Notes: a model not told the origin generated them from the letters alone. 64,000 nt of DNA from Astragalus membranaceus (GCA_039519185.1 CM076851.1:28272857-28336856), one strand, 5' to 3'; positions 38,301 through 48,730 are shown, counted from the first letter of the stretch. Translations and numbers: made by a program.

Positions 38301-38795
38301 GTAAACACCTCCTTTTTCAAATAAGCCATTTATGACGACCACTCTGGATTTATCTGTTTGGTCACCATGAACGGCCTCTAGTTTTCCCAAACTTTTCAAA
38401 AAAATAAAAAATACCAACACACAAATTTTTTCTAACCAAGAACTACGTAGCTTTGATTTCTCCATCGCACCTGGAGATACGTAGGAGCGGGGGCCCACTC
38501 CCGTCGAGCGCAAAAAAACTAAAATTTTTTATTAAGTCTTCTTTTCCGTTTTTTTTGCAAATAACAAAAAAGGGTAAATTAAAGTGTTTTCTTTAAAACT
38601 ATTTTTTTCTACACATTTAATTAAAAGGTAACCTTTTTAGGATGTTGCGGGGTGCTAGCACCTTCCCCGCACTTAATCGACCCCCGAACCCAAAAACATA
38701 GGTTTTTTCAATGTTTTCCTAAAAATAAATATTGATGGCGGCTCCATTGTTCAAAAGCAACGAGGAATCCCTCCTCGGATTCTTCGGTCGCTACA
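35399..38795 (+). repeat. Ogre 3' LTR
   Basis: It has the same start and end as the 5' LTR. By eye I find about five substitutions (for example ATTCGCCTAG versus ATTCGTCTAG, and CTTTTCGTAT versus CTTTTTGTAT), one 7-base deletion in a CAACCCA repeat (near 35,685) and several homopolymer length changes across 3.4 kb. Confidence 0.95.
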
Positions 38796-38800
38796 AGGGG

Positions 38801-39257
38801 TAACAATAACTGGTCAACAAGAATAGGGCGTTGTTTATGCTTGGATATATGGAGTAAATCCACTAGAGCATAAACAAAGTCGTACATTTCGTAGGTCTGA
38901 GGAAAAATCAGAATGCACTCGATGAAAGTGTTTACACACCTCATCGTTAGCTGGGTAGCATAAAATGACAGAGCTACTTCTGTTCTCATAATGCCACGTC
39001 ATTTTCTCTGTAGTTTCAGTTAATGCAAACATTATCTTCAACCTTGGAACTACTGACAAATAGTAAATTGATTTTACAAGGATGAGTTTATAATTACCTT
39101 TTCCAAATTTATGAACATGATACCTTGGCTTTCCACAGAACAATCAATCTTCTTAGCTTTCCAATCCCAGCTTCGACACTAACATCTTAGCCTCATAATA
39201 ACTTTTTGGCAAATTACCCTTATAGGTTTCGCTTCCATCATCAACTCACTGCATAAC
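38801..39257 (-). pseudogene. CACTA TNP2-type transposase, middle segment
   Basis: Minus-strand translation from 39,257 gives GNLPKSYYEAKMLVSKLGLE, then CGKPRYHVHKFGKGNY, PRLKIMFALTETTEKMTWHYE, FHRVHSDFSSDLRNVRL and GFTPYIQA. This is the characteristic central part of CACTA transposases. It is continued on the other side of the Ogre insertion at 20,099 and upstream beyond the solo LTR at 42,075. In-frame stops and frameshifts show the gene was already decaying. Confidence 0.85.
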
Positions 39258-42069
39258 TGTAACACCCCGATAATTTCTAACTTGTAGAAGTTACCGAAAT
39301 GCACTACTGGCATACATCAGAGTACTTCCTGTTTTGAATACTGAACACATACTAATACTCGATGCTAAAAACCATCAAGCGCGTTACATAACTTAACATG
39401 AAAAATACATAAAGCGTTCTTACATCGCTCCACTAGTGTTCAGCACCAAAATAGAAAGTATGCGGAAGCGATTTACAACTTAAAAACATAAGTCGTACCA
39501 TCGTACATCTAAGAAACTGAATACAAAATACAGAGATACAAGGGAAACTGAAATACAAGACATAAAGAAATAAAGATAGCGGCTGCTCCTCAAGCATCTT
39601 CATAGCCGTGCCTCACGGTCTTCATCTTTCCCTGCTTAACTGAAAAACAACAACAATGGATTGGGTGAGACAACTTGTCTCAGTGAGTTCTATCGCGACC
39701 CCTTACTAAACCTCTCGGTTCAATTATGCTTGATTCATTATTCTGATTCTAACTCATAGTCCTCAAAATTGACTATGTGGCTAACTAACTGAAGTTGTCC
39801 TTATAACCCTTAAGCCGGTTACAAGACGCAACTCATAAGCTAAACTAAACGTTGTCCTCATAACCCTCAAGCCGGTTACAAGAAACAACACTAACTAAAG
39901 TTATAGCGTGTCACCGGTCACTTGGCATAATAAGCTTCCGGTGAACCCGTCCCCACTAATCGGCTGGGTCCCTAATGGGGCCTAGGTTCATAAGGCTCAT
40001 GACTGCCTCTCCCCTAGCACACTAAACTGAATAGGGTCGTCACCCCGACTAAAAGGTATATATGATGATATACCTAAACTGAACTCAACAATGAACTTAA
40101 ACATAACAATAACTTAACTGAACAATGAACTGAACTGAACATAAACTTATTACTAAGGTGATCTAATTACTAACTAGGTCTAATTATTAAGTGATCTCTC
40201 ATGGATTACTAAGGTTTGCTAACTTATCTTATCAATCTTACTAAACCAGTCAATCCAGCACAATACATCAAACACGAATTCATAACATGAAATCAATGGT
40301 CAATCACATGAGCATTCACTTAACCTGAACATAATCCAAACATAACCAATTGTATGGTACTAACATAATTTGGATCCAATCACAATCAATTACCACTCAA
40401 TTCAGGGCAATTCAATCATAGTAACATTGGGGAAGGTGGAAGGAAGGATTAGAAAGCAATTGGAATCGTTCGGAATGATTTAAAACACTTTTTAAAAGAG
40501 GCAACCCGAAGACCACGCACGACTCGTGCGCCCATACACACGATCCGTGCGTGACTATCATTTATCGTATCATTCTGATCCGATCCCTAATTACTTCCCG
40601 ATCGACACTACCACTTCAGTCATAGCCACAACAAGATAATAGCACTACTTTTATTACATATTCAGTTAGGCCTTTTTATTATCTTTCCAACGCATCTGAG
40701 AACACTGAAATCGGACCACCGGATCAAAAGTTATGGTGAAAACAAGTTTAGAGACTTTTTAGTGAAAACTGCAAACCGTCGCGACGCGAACACCTACCGT
40801 CGCGACGCGAAAAGTGACAGAAAGTTTTGCGTTGCAAATTTTAAAGGAGGTCGCGACGCGATGGCCACGGATCGCGACGCGAAATTACACAGAATTTTAC
40901 CCTAACTTGTGATGCTCATATCTTGAGCTACACAATTCCAAATTCAACCAAATCAAGACCAAATTGACGAGCATTCAGTCTAGTTTCTAAAACAATTGAC
41001 CACATAATTTTTGGATACCTATATCATCCCCAGATGCTCAGAAACCGAACCTATTCTCAAACTGTCTCCAGAATTCTACCCTAACTTGTGATGCTCATAT
41101 CTTGAGCTACACAAGTCCAAATGCAACCATTCCAAAGCCAAAATGTCAAGCCTTCGATCTAGTTTCTAAAAAGGTAAGTTATATAATTTTTGAACAGGTA
41201 AAACAGTCCCAGTTACCAGAAAACCGAACCTATCCTGAAAGTCTCCACACAGTGAAATTATCAACACAAATAGCATCCAATTTCAGTCATCAAACACATA
41301 TTCATCAAGGAACAATCAACACATATCTTTGTACAGAATCAAAACATAATAAAACCAAGAATGCATGACTCATATATTAACAATGATTTCCCTAGTGAGT
41401 GTAGAACTCACATTGGTGTGATGTACTCCACGAAACCGAAACTCAGCTACCCATTTTCGAACTTCAGCACTTTGAGCTACTGATTTCCTTACCCAAACTA
41501 TACCAACTAGCAAGGTGACTTCTCCCCAAGGTTGTATTATGGTTCTATGGCGACATGCAAGCCAATGGAAGTCCCAAAACTCTATCTTTGCTCCACTTGA
41601 GCTTGGGTGGTCTTTAATGGTGGATTGAGTTGGAGGTGGGTGTTGATTTCGAAATGGGTATCAATAGGAAGGGGGAAGTGAGCTGATCACATTGGCACCA
41701 AGGGATTGCACATGCATCAAGTTTTGAGGAATCTCCTCTCTTCTCTTCCTCCCTCTCTCTTGTGCCCTCTCCCTTTCTCTCTTGTTTCTGTTTTTCTGAA
41801 ATTTTTACAATGAATGAGATTCTGTCTTTTGGTTCAGCTGGGGGGTTTTTAGTGACAAGGTGGAAATGACCAACCTACCCTTCAGTTACTAATCCTCCCC
41901 CTATGACTTCTATTAGCTCTAATAACTCAACCATGATACAATAAACTCAATTTGTCACACACTTAAATTAATTGACAATCCAAACAATTTATTTTTCAAG
42001 CAACTCATTTATATCAATAAAATCATTTCACGCCAAATAATTTAAATAGCGAAAATTGGGGATATTACA
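39258..42069. mobile_element. Solo LTR, 2.8 kb
   Basis: It starts TGTAACACCCCG and ends GGGGATATTACA, with a perfect 5-base target duplication ATAAC at 39,253-39,257 and 42,070-42,074. It has no primer-binding site, polypurine tract or coding region, so it fits a solo LTR left by LTR-LTR recombination. Inside are a tandem duplication of about 175 bases (starting about 40,893 and 41,070; CCCTAACTTGTGATGCTCAT) and four TCGCGACGCGA words (40,788-40,885). The family is uncertain; a large Ty3/gypsy chromovirus LTR is possible. The short open frames in it are not convincing. Confidence 0.85.
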
Positions 42070-42074
42070 ATAAC

Positions 42075-42660
42075 CTAAACCCAACTCAGAAATATTACTC
42101 ATGGACTTGAGAGCTAAAAGCTTCACACGCATTGATAATTTTGACTGTGGTGAGCCTTCAAACAATAGTTCGTTTGACCCTGTTAACAAATTATAAAATC
42201 TCTTTGCTTCTTCATTCCGAAGTTCATCAGCATTGTCATATTGAGGCTTATCAAATGACACATTCACTTCAAGAGCATCATAAATCATTTTTTCCATCGA
42301 CTCAAATTCTTCATTAAATGCAACATCAACATCGAAACTGCTTGAAGCCCCTAAGTCAAAACTTAGAAGTTCTTCCCCATGGTCAACCCAAATCCAGTAA
42401 TTAGGTTTGAAGCCCGAATTATACAAGTGATACTCGACTTCATCTTCAGTCCTAATAGGTACACAGTCGCAAACAATGCATGGACATCTAATCCCCCTTC
42501 AAGTCCAAACATATCAGGTCGCTTCACTACCATAATAAAGTACTCTTCAAACCCAATTACAAACGATTTTTTCAAACCCGCTCTTCCCAGATATAACCTA
42601 TCAAGTTAGTGAGATCGATATGATTTTAGTGGAGATGATTTCGACCCAAATATGGGGTCA
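42075..42660 (-). pseudogene. CACTA transposase, N-terminal segment
   Basis: The minus strand encodes, in two frames, YLGRAG-like text, KKSFVIGFEEYFIMVVKRPD, CPCIVCDCVPIRTEDEVEYH and LYNSGFKPNYWIWVDHGEE. Then comes an acidic part and NEEAKRFYNLLTGSNELLFEG, SKLSMRVKLLALKSMSNISE. The CPC..C and HLY..GF..NY..W..HGE pattern is the transposase-associated domain found N-terminal in CACTA transposases. The three segments (42,660-42,075, 39,257-38,801, 20,099-19,640) read as one interrupted gene. Confidence 0.75.
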
Positions 42661-42868
42661 AGGACAGCACAAAACTCTTTTCCAATGAAGTAATACCAAA
42701 ATGAATAAATGAGTATGTGATGGGAAAATGAGATTGAGACTAGAAAAAAGTGCTTAGTGTCCCACAACCGGTAAACCTAGATTAATTTGAATCCTCATTG
42801 TGAGAGGTGCTCACATTTAAGTGGGTTACAACTCGTGTGCGCCGTTGGCGGGTGGGGGGGGTTCCTTC

Positions 42869-43290
42869 CACTACAAGAAAAACTCGTTTTTCCGGCGGAA
42901 AAAATCCGCCGGAAATGAAACGTTTCCGGTGGATTTTTTCCGACGGTAAAACGCTCGTAGGTAATGTTTTCTGGCGGAATTTCCGCCGGTAATTTTCGGC
43001 GGATTTTTTTTCTAAAAAAAAAAATTAAAAATCCGCCGGAAAAGCACATTACCGGCGGATTTTTTAAAAAAAATCCGCCGGTAAAAAAAAATTATTTAAA
43101 AATCCGCCGGTAACATTTCCGACCAATATTTTAACTTTTTTTAAAAAAATCCGCCAGTAATTTGAAAAATCCGTCGGAAACGTACGGACTGAAAAAAAAT
43201 CCGTCGGAAATACTATTTTTTCCGCCAAAAATGCCAAATTCTGCCGGAACCGTACCAAGGAAAAAAATCCTCCGAAAAAACTCGTTTATT
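42869..43290 (+). mobile_element. Orphan CACTA terminus with subterminal repeats
   Basis: CACTACAAGAAAAACTCG at 42,869 is a canonical CACTA terminal inverted repeat pointing right. It is followed by about 400 bases crowded with TCCGCCGGAAA, TCCGCCGGTAA and complementary words, the subterminal motif array such elements use for transposase binding. No matching right end is seen. It points away from the transposase pseudogene, so it belongs to a different insertion. Confidence 0.7.
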
Positions 43291-44515
43291 CAAGCATGTC
43301 ACCGACAAGGTACCATCGCCAATGGGGATTTGTTCAGATCTATATACAAACAAGACTTTGTTTCCAGAATGTCTTATTTGTGTTGGTCTCAAAGTCGATG
43401 AAGGAGTTGGGTTTCTGTTCGAGGCCTTGCAAGTGCTGATTTGCGATGGGGCCGCAGTAAAGGTGTTGATGGGGTTCTCTGCGCAAGGTATGCTTTTTTG
43501 TCCCCATGGTGTTTGAAGGTAGGTTTAGGGTTTTCTGGGGACTGTTCGTTTTGCTTAGAAGGTTTGCTTGGACACCCCCTCTTCGTGCGTGGCTTTCGAT
43601 CTTCGAGTGTTACTTATTGGTGTCTTCTTCTTGCTTGACTTGGATGACAGTTTTTCTTAGTGTTGACTAGTGTTTGCTCTGCTTTCCTGGACTTGGTGTG
43701 TTGTTTCATTAATTTGTTTCCCATGCTGCGCGCGCACTGAATGTGTTTTTGTTTTATCCGTTTCTGCTAGTGGTTTGTTTGTATTTCATCCTTCGGTGCT
43801 GTTCGCGAGGCCCGTGACTTGCGGAGTAGGTGGCCTTTCATCTCTTCAGTGTTTGGTGTGGCATGTGACTTGGGGAATGCGTGGGCTTCATCTTTTCAGT
43901 GTTTGGTGTTAGTCCTTAGGCATTGGTCGCATGGTCGGTGTCTTGCGGAGTTTGGGAGAAGTTTGCATTGAGGAATTTTCAGCCATTATTCTGGGGTCTG
44001 GTTGGGTGCTTATTCGGTGTTGTTAAGGAAATTGCCGGTTTTAGGTGTCGTTTGGCTATTGCTTATTTGGTGTTGGTGTTTGGGTAGTTTTATTCCATGG
44101 TGTTGAGGAGTGGAGCTCTCGCAAATGGTCTTAAGCAGCTTTTGTGTGGGAGACGTGTTGCTGTTTTTTAAGGTGGTTCTGTTTCATGGCATGGTTCCTT
44201 TGGCGCGTGATTTCGTTTTTTGTTTTTGGTGTTGTGATCTTTCTGGTGTTACCTTTGGTGTTTTGGTATTTTTGTTGGAGTTATCTAGGTGTTAGGCTAG
44301 GGGTTTCTACTTTTCATGCTTTTAAAGTTGTTTGGTAGTGGGTGTTGTCTGATGTTGATGGTCTATCCAGGCTTCGGCCTTGTGGTGTTTGCTGGTGTTT
44401 TGTAGCTATTGTGGGTGCTACAAGGTTTTGCTGATGTATCTTGGTCTTCGCCATCTCTCCCTAGCTTTGCTTGTTGCTTGTGCTAGGGTATATTAATAAA
44501 ATCTTTTAATCATTA
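43291..44515 (+). pseudogene. LINE 3' end, decayed
   Basis: T/G-rich text runs to GTGCTAGGGTATATTAATAA, then AATCTTTTAATCATTAAAAAAA, the kind of 3' end and A-tail seen in plant LINEs. Near 43,350-43,460 a Cys/His pattern (FQNVLFVLVS, KELGFCS in one frame) weakly recalls the zf-RVT domain. The frames are broken and I do not call a protein. It appears inserted next to or in the CACTA end. Confidence 0.45.
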
Positions 44516-44674
44516 AAAAAAGGCGTGTTTGAGAGTGCCTTGAATAAGATTACCTCATATAGAGAACGTGTGAAAAAAAAGCAAGTAAAGGATATTTCTA
44601 AAAATGTGTAAATTTAAAAGTTTAAAAATGGGAAACTATTGGTTAGGTAATTGAGTTGATTTGGACTGAAAAAG

Positions 44675-45020
44675 TGTTACGGATTGGCCCAATCCACAAT
44701 AGTGAGGCTCATAAGCAAAAGCAGATCCATTTACCAACGGCTAAGATCTAGGCCCTAGATCGGACGACTAGGATTCATTAGGACAACACATTTTTACTCT
44801 ATAAATAGGCATTCTTTGCAATGCTCAAGGTACACACCCTTTCCTACTCTTTACTCTAATCAGTTCCCTAGCTTATTCGAGCGTCGGAGTGTCCTCGCAG
44901 GTACCACCTGTCCCGGATCGGAAGCGGAGCTCGGTTGATCAAGACCAGCCCCTACCAACTATCTCGGATCAGACCTTGTGCCTAAGATCGGATACAGGTC
45001 CAGAGATACGGTACAGAACA
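44675..45020 (+). repeat. 5' LTR of the short Tat-like element
   Basis: It contains CTATAAATAG (about 44,799), CGAGCGTCGGAGTGTCCTCG and ends GGTACAGAACA. The primer-binding site TTGGCGACCACAGTGGGAG follows at 45,021-45,039. Confidence 0.85.
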
Positions 45021-45080
45021 TTGGCGACCACAGTGGGAGGATCTTGTACTCTAGTTCCTCTCCCATCTCCATGATTGACA

Positions 45081-45623
45081 ATGGCCTTGACCTTACGTCA
45101 TAGGACTATCCCGAATGTCGCTGAAGGACCGGTTCTGCAGCAGGTGACTCTGGAAGGAGTGGCAGTCACCTTACCCCCTAGCCCAGCGCATGCTCAAAGC
45201 TCGGCTATGGCTATGGTTCCTGGGAGTTCGGCCCGGAACCGACTTCCACCTCCCCCGCAGACGGTCTAGGTGCCGATCGATTCTATTCAACAGCTCGTCC
45301 AGTTTCTACATCGGCAAGCCGAGGTCGACCAGCAGGAAAGCCAACGCTACACCCAGTTAGAAGCTGAGATTGCTGAGTTCCGGGCTCGTAACATCCCGGA
45401 TCAGATTTCCTCTCGGCGCAACTCTTCAAGTGGAAAGACTAATGGCAACAGGCGCCACCGATCTCCGGCTCAGAGGAGAGACTGTCATCGCTCTCCACCT
45501 CGTCGTAGAGGAGGGCGAGGGTCAGAGACTCTCCCAAGTCGGACCCCTGACGATTCCTACTATCCTGAGGGTTCCCCTCGGCCCAGCTCGTCTCTGGCTT
45601 CCTCTTTTTCAAGGTGGCGTTAA
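45081..45623 (+). pseudogene. Gag N-terminal remnant
   Basis: The frame starting MALTLRHRTIPNVAEGPVLQ meets a stop (GTCTAG) at 45,269, then continues VPIDSIQQLVQFLHRQAEVD, an Arg/Ser-rich stretch and PDDSYYPEGSPRPSS, ending at 45,623. It matches the N-terminal gag region of the copy at 61,981-63,007, with the core gag domain missing. Not functional. Confidence 0.6.
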
Positions 45624-45682
45624 ACTGACACCTCGAGTCCCTCAGGTGGGTACGTTTTATGCATTGCCGAGGATGGTGGCAG

Positions 45683-46304
45683 ACACCCTCGCTGGTACAA
45701 GCCCGGCCTTGAAGACCTTTGACAAGACCCGTATCTCGGGCGTTCCGAAGCTGGTGGCAGACACCCTCACTGGTATAAGCCCGGCATCTTTGACAAGACC
45801 CGTACCTCGGGCGCTCCGAGGCTGGTGGCAGGCGAGACACCCTCGCTGGTACAAGCCCGGCCTGGAAGACCTTTGACAAGACCCGTATCTCGGGCGCTCC
45901 GAGGCTGGTGGCAGACACCCTCGCTGGTAGAAGCCCAGCCTCGAAGATATTTGACAAGACCCGTATCTCGGGTGCTCCGAGGCTGGTGGAAGACACCCTC
46001 GCTGGTACAAGCCCGGCCTCGAAGACCTTTGACAAGACCCGTATCTCGGGCGCTCCGAGGCTGGTGGCAGACACCCTCACTGGTACAAGCCCGGCCTCGA
46101 AGACCTTTGACAAGAGTCATATCTCGGGCGCTCCAAGGCTGGTGGTAGACACCCTCGCTGGTATAAGCCTGGCCTCGAAGATCTTTGACAAGACCCGTAT
46201 CTCGGGCGCTCCGAGGCTGGTAGCAGACACCCTCGCTGGTATAAGCCCGGCCTCGAAGAATACTGTCCTAAAGGCGACATTAAACTGACACCTCGAGTCA
46301 TTCG
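45683..46304 (+). repeat. Eight 78-bp tandem repeats
   Basis: Starts of ACACCCTC(G/A)CTGGTA lie at 45,683, 45,761, 45,837, 45,915, 45,993, 46,071, 46,149 and 46,227. The spacing is 78 bases except one of 76. Each unit carries CAAGACCCGTATCTCGGGCG and CCGAGGCTGGTGGCAGAC. Because 78 is 26 codons and the unit has almost no stops in any frame, long open frames appear on both strands. These are a by-product, not a repeat protein. Confidence 0.93.
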
Positions 46305-46525
46305 TTGGTCACATCATTTCCTGACACTCCGAGGCTTCCGAGGCTGGGGGCATACACCTTCGTAGCTATAAGCCCGGCCTTGTAGAATTCTGTCCTAAAT
46401 GCGACATTAAACTGACTCCTCGAATCACTCGGTGGTTACATCATTTCCTGACACTCCGAGGCTTCCGAGGCTGGGGGCAGACACCTTCGTACCTATAAGC
46501 CCGGCCTTGTAGAAGGTCGCAATCT
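46274..46525 (+). repeat. Two ~127-bp tandem repeats
   Basis: GCGACATTAAACTGAC starts at 46,274 and 46,401. Both units contain CATCATTTCCTGACACTCCG and GGCTTCCGAGGCTGGGGGCA, a motif related to the end of the 78-base unit. Confidence 0.85.
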
Positions 46526-46654
46526 AAAGACTGAATCCCCGATATTCAGAGGAACCTTGAGTCACTCAATGGTCATCTCTGTTTCATGAGCACTAGCCCG
46601 GTTTCGTGGAGCTCAGACAAGACTTACAAGTCAAGATCACCTCACAGGCGACCC

Positions 46655-46669
46655 GACTTGGGGGGCAAC
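46655..46669 (+). other. Polypurine tract of the short Tat-like element
   Basis: GACTTGGGGGGCAAC directly precedes the TGTTAC start of the 3' LTR. The GGGGGGCA form is like the Ogre tract at 35,386. Confidence 0.7.
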
Positions 46670-47013
46670 TGTTACAGATTGGCCTAATCCACAATAGTGA
46701 GGCTTATAAGCAAAAGCAGATCCATTTACCAACGACTAAGATCTAGGCCCTAGATCGGACGACTCTGATTCATTGGGACAACACACTTTTACTTTATAAA
46801 TAGGCATTTTTTGCAATGCTCAAGGTACACACTCTTTCCTACTCTTTAACTCTAATCAGTTCCCTAGCTGACTCGAGCGTCGGAGTGTCCTCGCAGGTAC
46901 AACCTGCCCCGGATCGGAAGCGGAGCTCGGTTGATCAAGACCAACCCCTACAACTATCTCGGATTGGACCTTGTGTCTAAGATCGAATACAGGTCCAGAG
47001 ATACGGTACAGAA
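46670..47013 (+). repeat. 3' LTR of the short Tat-like element
   Basis: The copy is collinear with 44,675-45,020, with a moderate number of substitutions (for example CGGATTGGCCC versus CAGATTGGCCT), so this insertion is older than the Ogre. After it, AAACCAAGTAATCAA occurs twice (47,013-47,056). 47,060-47,600 shows no recognised feature. Confidence 0.85.
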
Positions 47014-47622
47014 ACCAAGTAATCAAATTAAGAAACCAAGTAATCAATTTAAGAAACCTTATCCTTTCATTACAATTTCAATTTTTAGTTGAAAAATGAA
47101 ACACATGGAACCTTGGCGTATACGATATAGTAGATTATATAGCTGATTAATTACTTATTTATCTATCATTGTCATCTCTCTACAGTCTTTGCATATGTGG
47201 ATTCAGAAACATGTGGATTGTGGAGTAGCTTTTGGGTCGTCTATTGAGAGACAAACAACTTGGAAACCCATATTTTCAGCATGACAATAGAAAGAACAAC
47301 CATCATGGGAATAAATATATGCTAATTGTAAACAACACACGCCATACAACACACCTAAACAATTAACTATTAAGTCAAACAAACAAGAGATACGTTAACT
47401 GTTTTTCAAAAGATTTTTATTTGACAAATTCGAAAGCGTGAATGAGCATATTTGGTGTTGTTTTATACTAATGGAGTGGGATATATAATGACCAATCAAG
47501 CACTAAAAGTCTCGTGGTTTAGATTGGATCTCAAATGAAAGTTTAGGACAACGTCATAAATAATAAATTATCATGGCTGCATGTGGTTATCACATAGTAT
47601 ATGTTTCTAGATATTCTTACCA

Positions 47623-47655
47623 AACTAGTATTTTACCCGTGCGTATGTACGAGTG
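47623..47655 (-). mobile_element. Candidate Helitron 3' terminus
   Basis: On the minus strand the sequence reads CGTACATACGCACGGGTAAAATACTAGT. This has the GC-rich hairpin-like CG-ACG...CGTG words followed by CTAGT that plant Helitron 3' ends show (CTRRT). The element would extend to the right. A TC 5' end was not located and no Rep/helicase is present, so this is tentative. Confidence 0.4.
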
Positions 47656-47839
47656 ATACTGTATTTATTACAATTTGCTATAAAATTATAAATACGTTTA
47701 AAATTGCAGAATGTAATAAAAGAAAAAGGAAAAACTTCATAAATTGCTATATTTTCAAATTTATTAAAATAGTTGTGTTTGAAAAAATTTAAAAAAAGTC
47801 GGTATCTTCTTATAACATTAATAATGGAGTAAAAATGAA

Positions 47840-48730
47840 GAAAAAGGAAAATGAGATTTTAGGTAAAATATGCACTCCCGTTGGCGCTCCTGTTGGCACT
47901 CTCGTTGGTGCTCTTGTTGCCCCTCTCGTTGTCACTCCCGTTATTTTGATCATATTTATTTAATTATTAAAAAAAGTTATTTTGTAATTTTTGGTAGTGG
48001 TTAAAGTTTGTTTTTACGATTCTTAGTGGTTAAATTGATTGATTTTAATAGTTTTAGATTATAATAAATAGTAAATTTTAGATTATTTAATTATTGAGTA
48101 TAATATTAAATTAATAATTTAACTTTTTGAAAAAAAATTGAAACTTTTGCTAGAAAAATGAAAATGAGATTTAAGGTAAAATATGCACCTCCGTTAGCAC
48201 TCTCGTTGGCGCTCTAGTTGCTACTTGTTTACTCCTTTTTAATAATTAGAAAATAGTTATTTTGTAATTTTTGGTAGTGGTTAAAGTTTGTTTTTACAAT
48301 TCTTAGTGGTTAAATTGATTGATTTTAATAGTTTTAGATTATCATAAATAGTAAATTTTAGATTATTTAATTATTGAGTATAATATTAAATTAATAATTT
48401 AATTTTTTGAAAAAAATTGAAACTTTTGCTAGAAAAAGGAAAATGAGATTTAAGGTAAAATATGCACCTCTGTTAGCACTCTCGTGGGCACTCCCGTTGG
48501 CGCTCTAGTTGCTACTTGTTTACTCCTTTTTAATAATTAGAAAATAGTTATTTTGTAATTTTTTGTAGTGGTTAAATTTTTTTTACAATTGTTAGTGGTT
48601 AAAGCGATTGATTTTATTTTTTATGAAAATAATTGATTGACTTTAGTAGTTTTAATAGAGAGATTATAGTAAATAATAAATTTTACATTATTTAATTATT
48701 GAGTATAATATTAAATTAATAATTGATTTT
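47840..48730. repeat. Three ~283-309-bp tandem repeats
   Basis: AAAATGAGATTT(T/AA)GGTAAAATATGCAC starts at about 47,849, 48,158 and 48,441. Each copy has a short degenerate array of (T/C)CGTTGGCGCTC words, then GTTATTTTGTAATTTTTGG and AATTATTGAGTATAATATTA. The array lies to the right of the candidate Helitron end and may be part of it. 48,731-49,190 is A/T-rich with nothing named. Confidence 0.75.

Larger units (their letters stand above)
20100..38795 (+). mobile_element. Ogre-type (Tat-lineage) Ty3/gypsy LTR retrotransposon, complete
   Basis: An 18,696-base element with 5' LTR 20,100-23,501, 3' LTR 35,399-38,795 and perfect 5-base target duplication AGGGG (20,095-20,099 and 38,796-38,800). 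Internal order: primer-binding site, extra ORF1, gag-protease, a short intron, then RT, two RNase H domains and integrase, 3' repeats and a polypurine tract. Large size, an ORF upstream of gag, an intron between protease and RT, and the dual RNase H are known Ogre/Tat features. It is inserted in a minus-strand CACTA transposase gene. The LTRs are nearly identical, indicating a recent insertion, but ORF1 and integrase each carry a one-base frameshift in this copy. Confidence 0.95.
44675..47013 (+). mobile_element. Short non-autonomous Tat-like LTR element
   Basis: 5' LTR 44,675-45,020 and 3' LTR 46,670-47,013 (TGTTAC to GTACAGAACA, the last bases altered in the 3' copy), with a primer-binding site at 45,020 and a G-rich polypurine tract before 46,670. 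The interior is only about 1.65 kb. It contains a gag N-terminal piece, then 78-base tandem repeats and two ~127-base repeats, and no pol. A target duplication is not seen (AAAAG on the left, ACCAA on the right). Related LTRs lie at 8,195-8,538 and 61,657-61,919. Confidence 0.85.

Noticed and set aside
41102..41368. 88-codon frame in the solo LTR
   Set aside because: It spans an internal tandem duplication of the LTR and has no domain signature.
45439..46288. Long open frames on both strands suggesting a 26-residue repeat protein
   Set aside because: The 78-base tandem unit is open in nearly all six frames and sits in the 3' region of a non-autonomous LTR element; no start context or conserved domain.
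44675..47013. CRISPR-like array (regular 78-base repeats)
   Set aside because: The repeats are contiguous with no unique spacers and lie within a plant LTR element.
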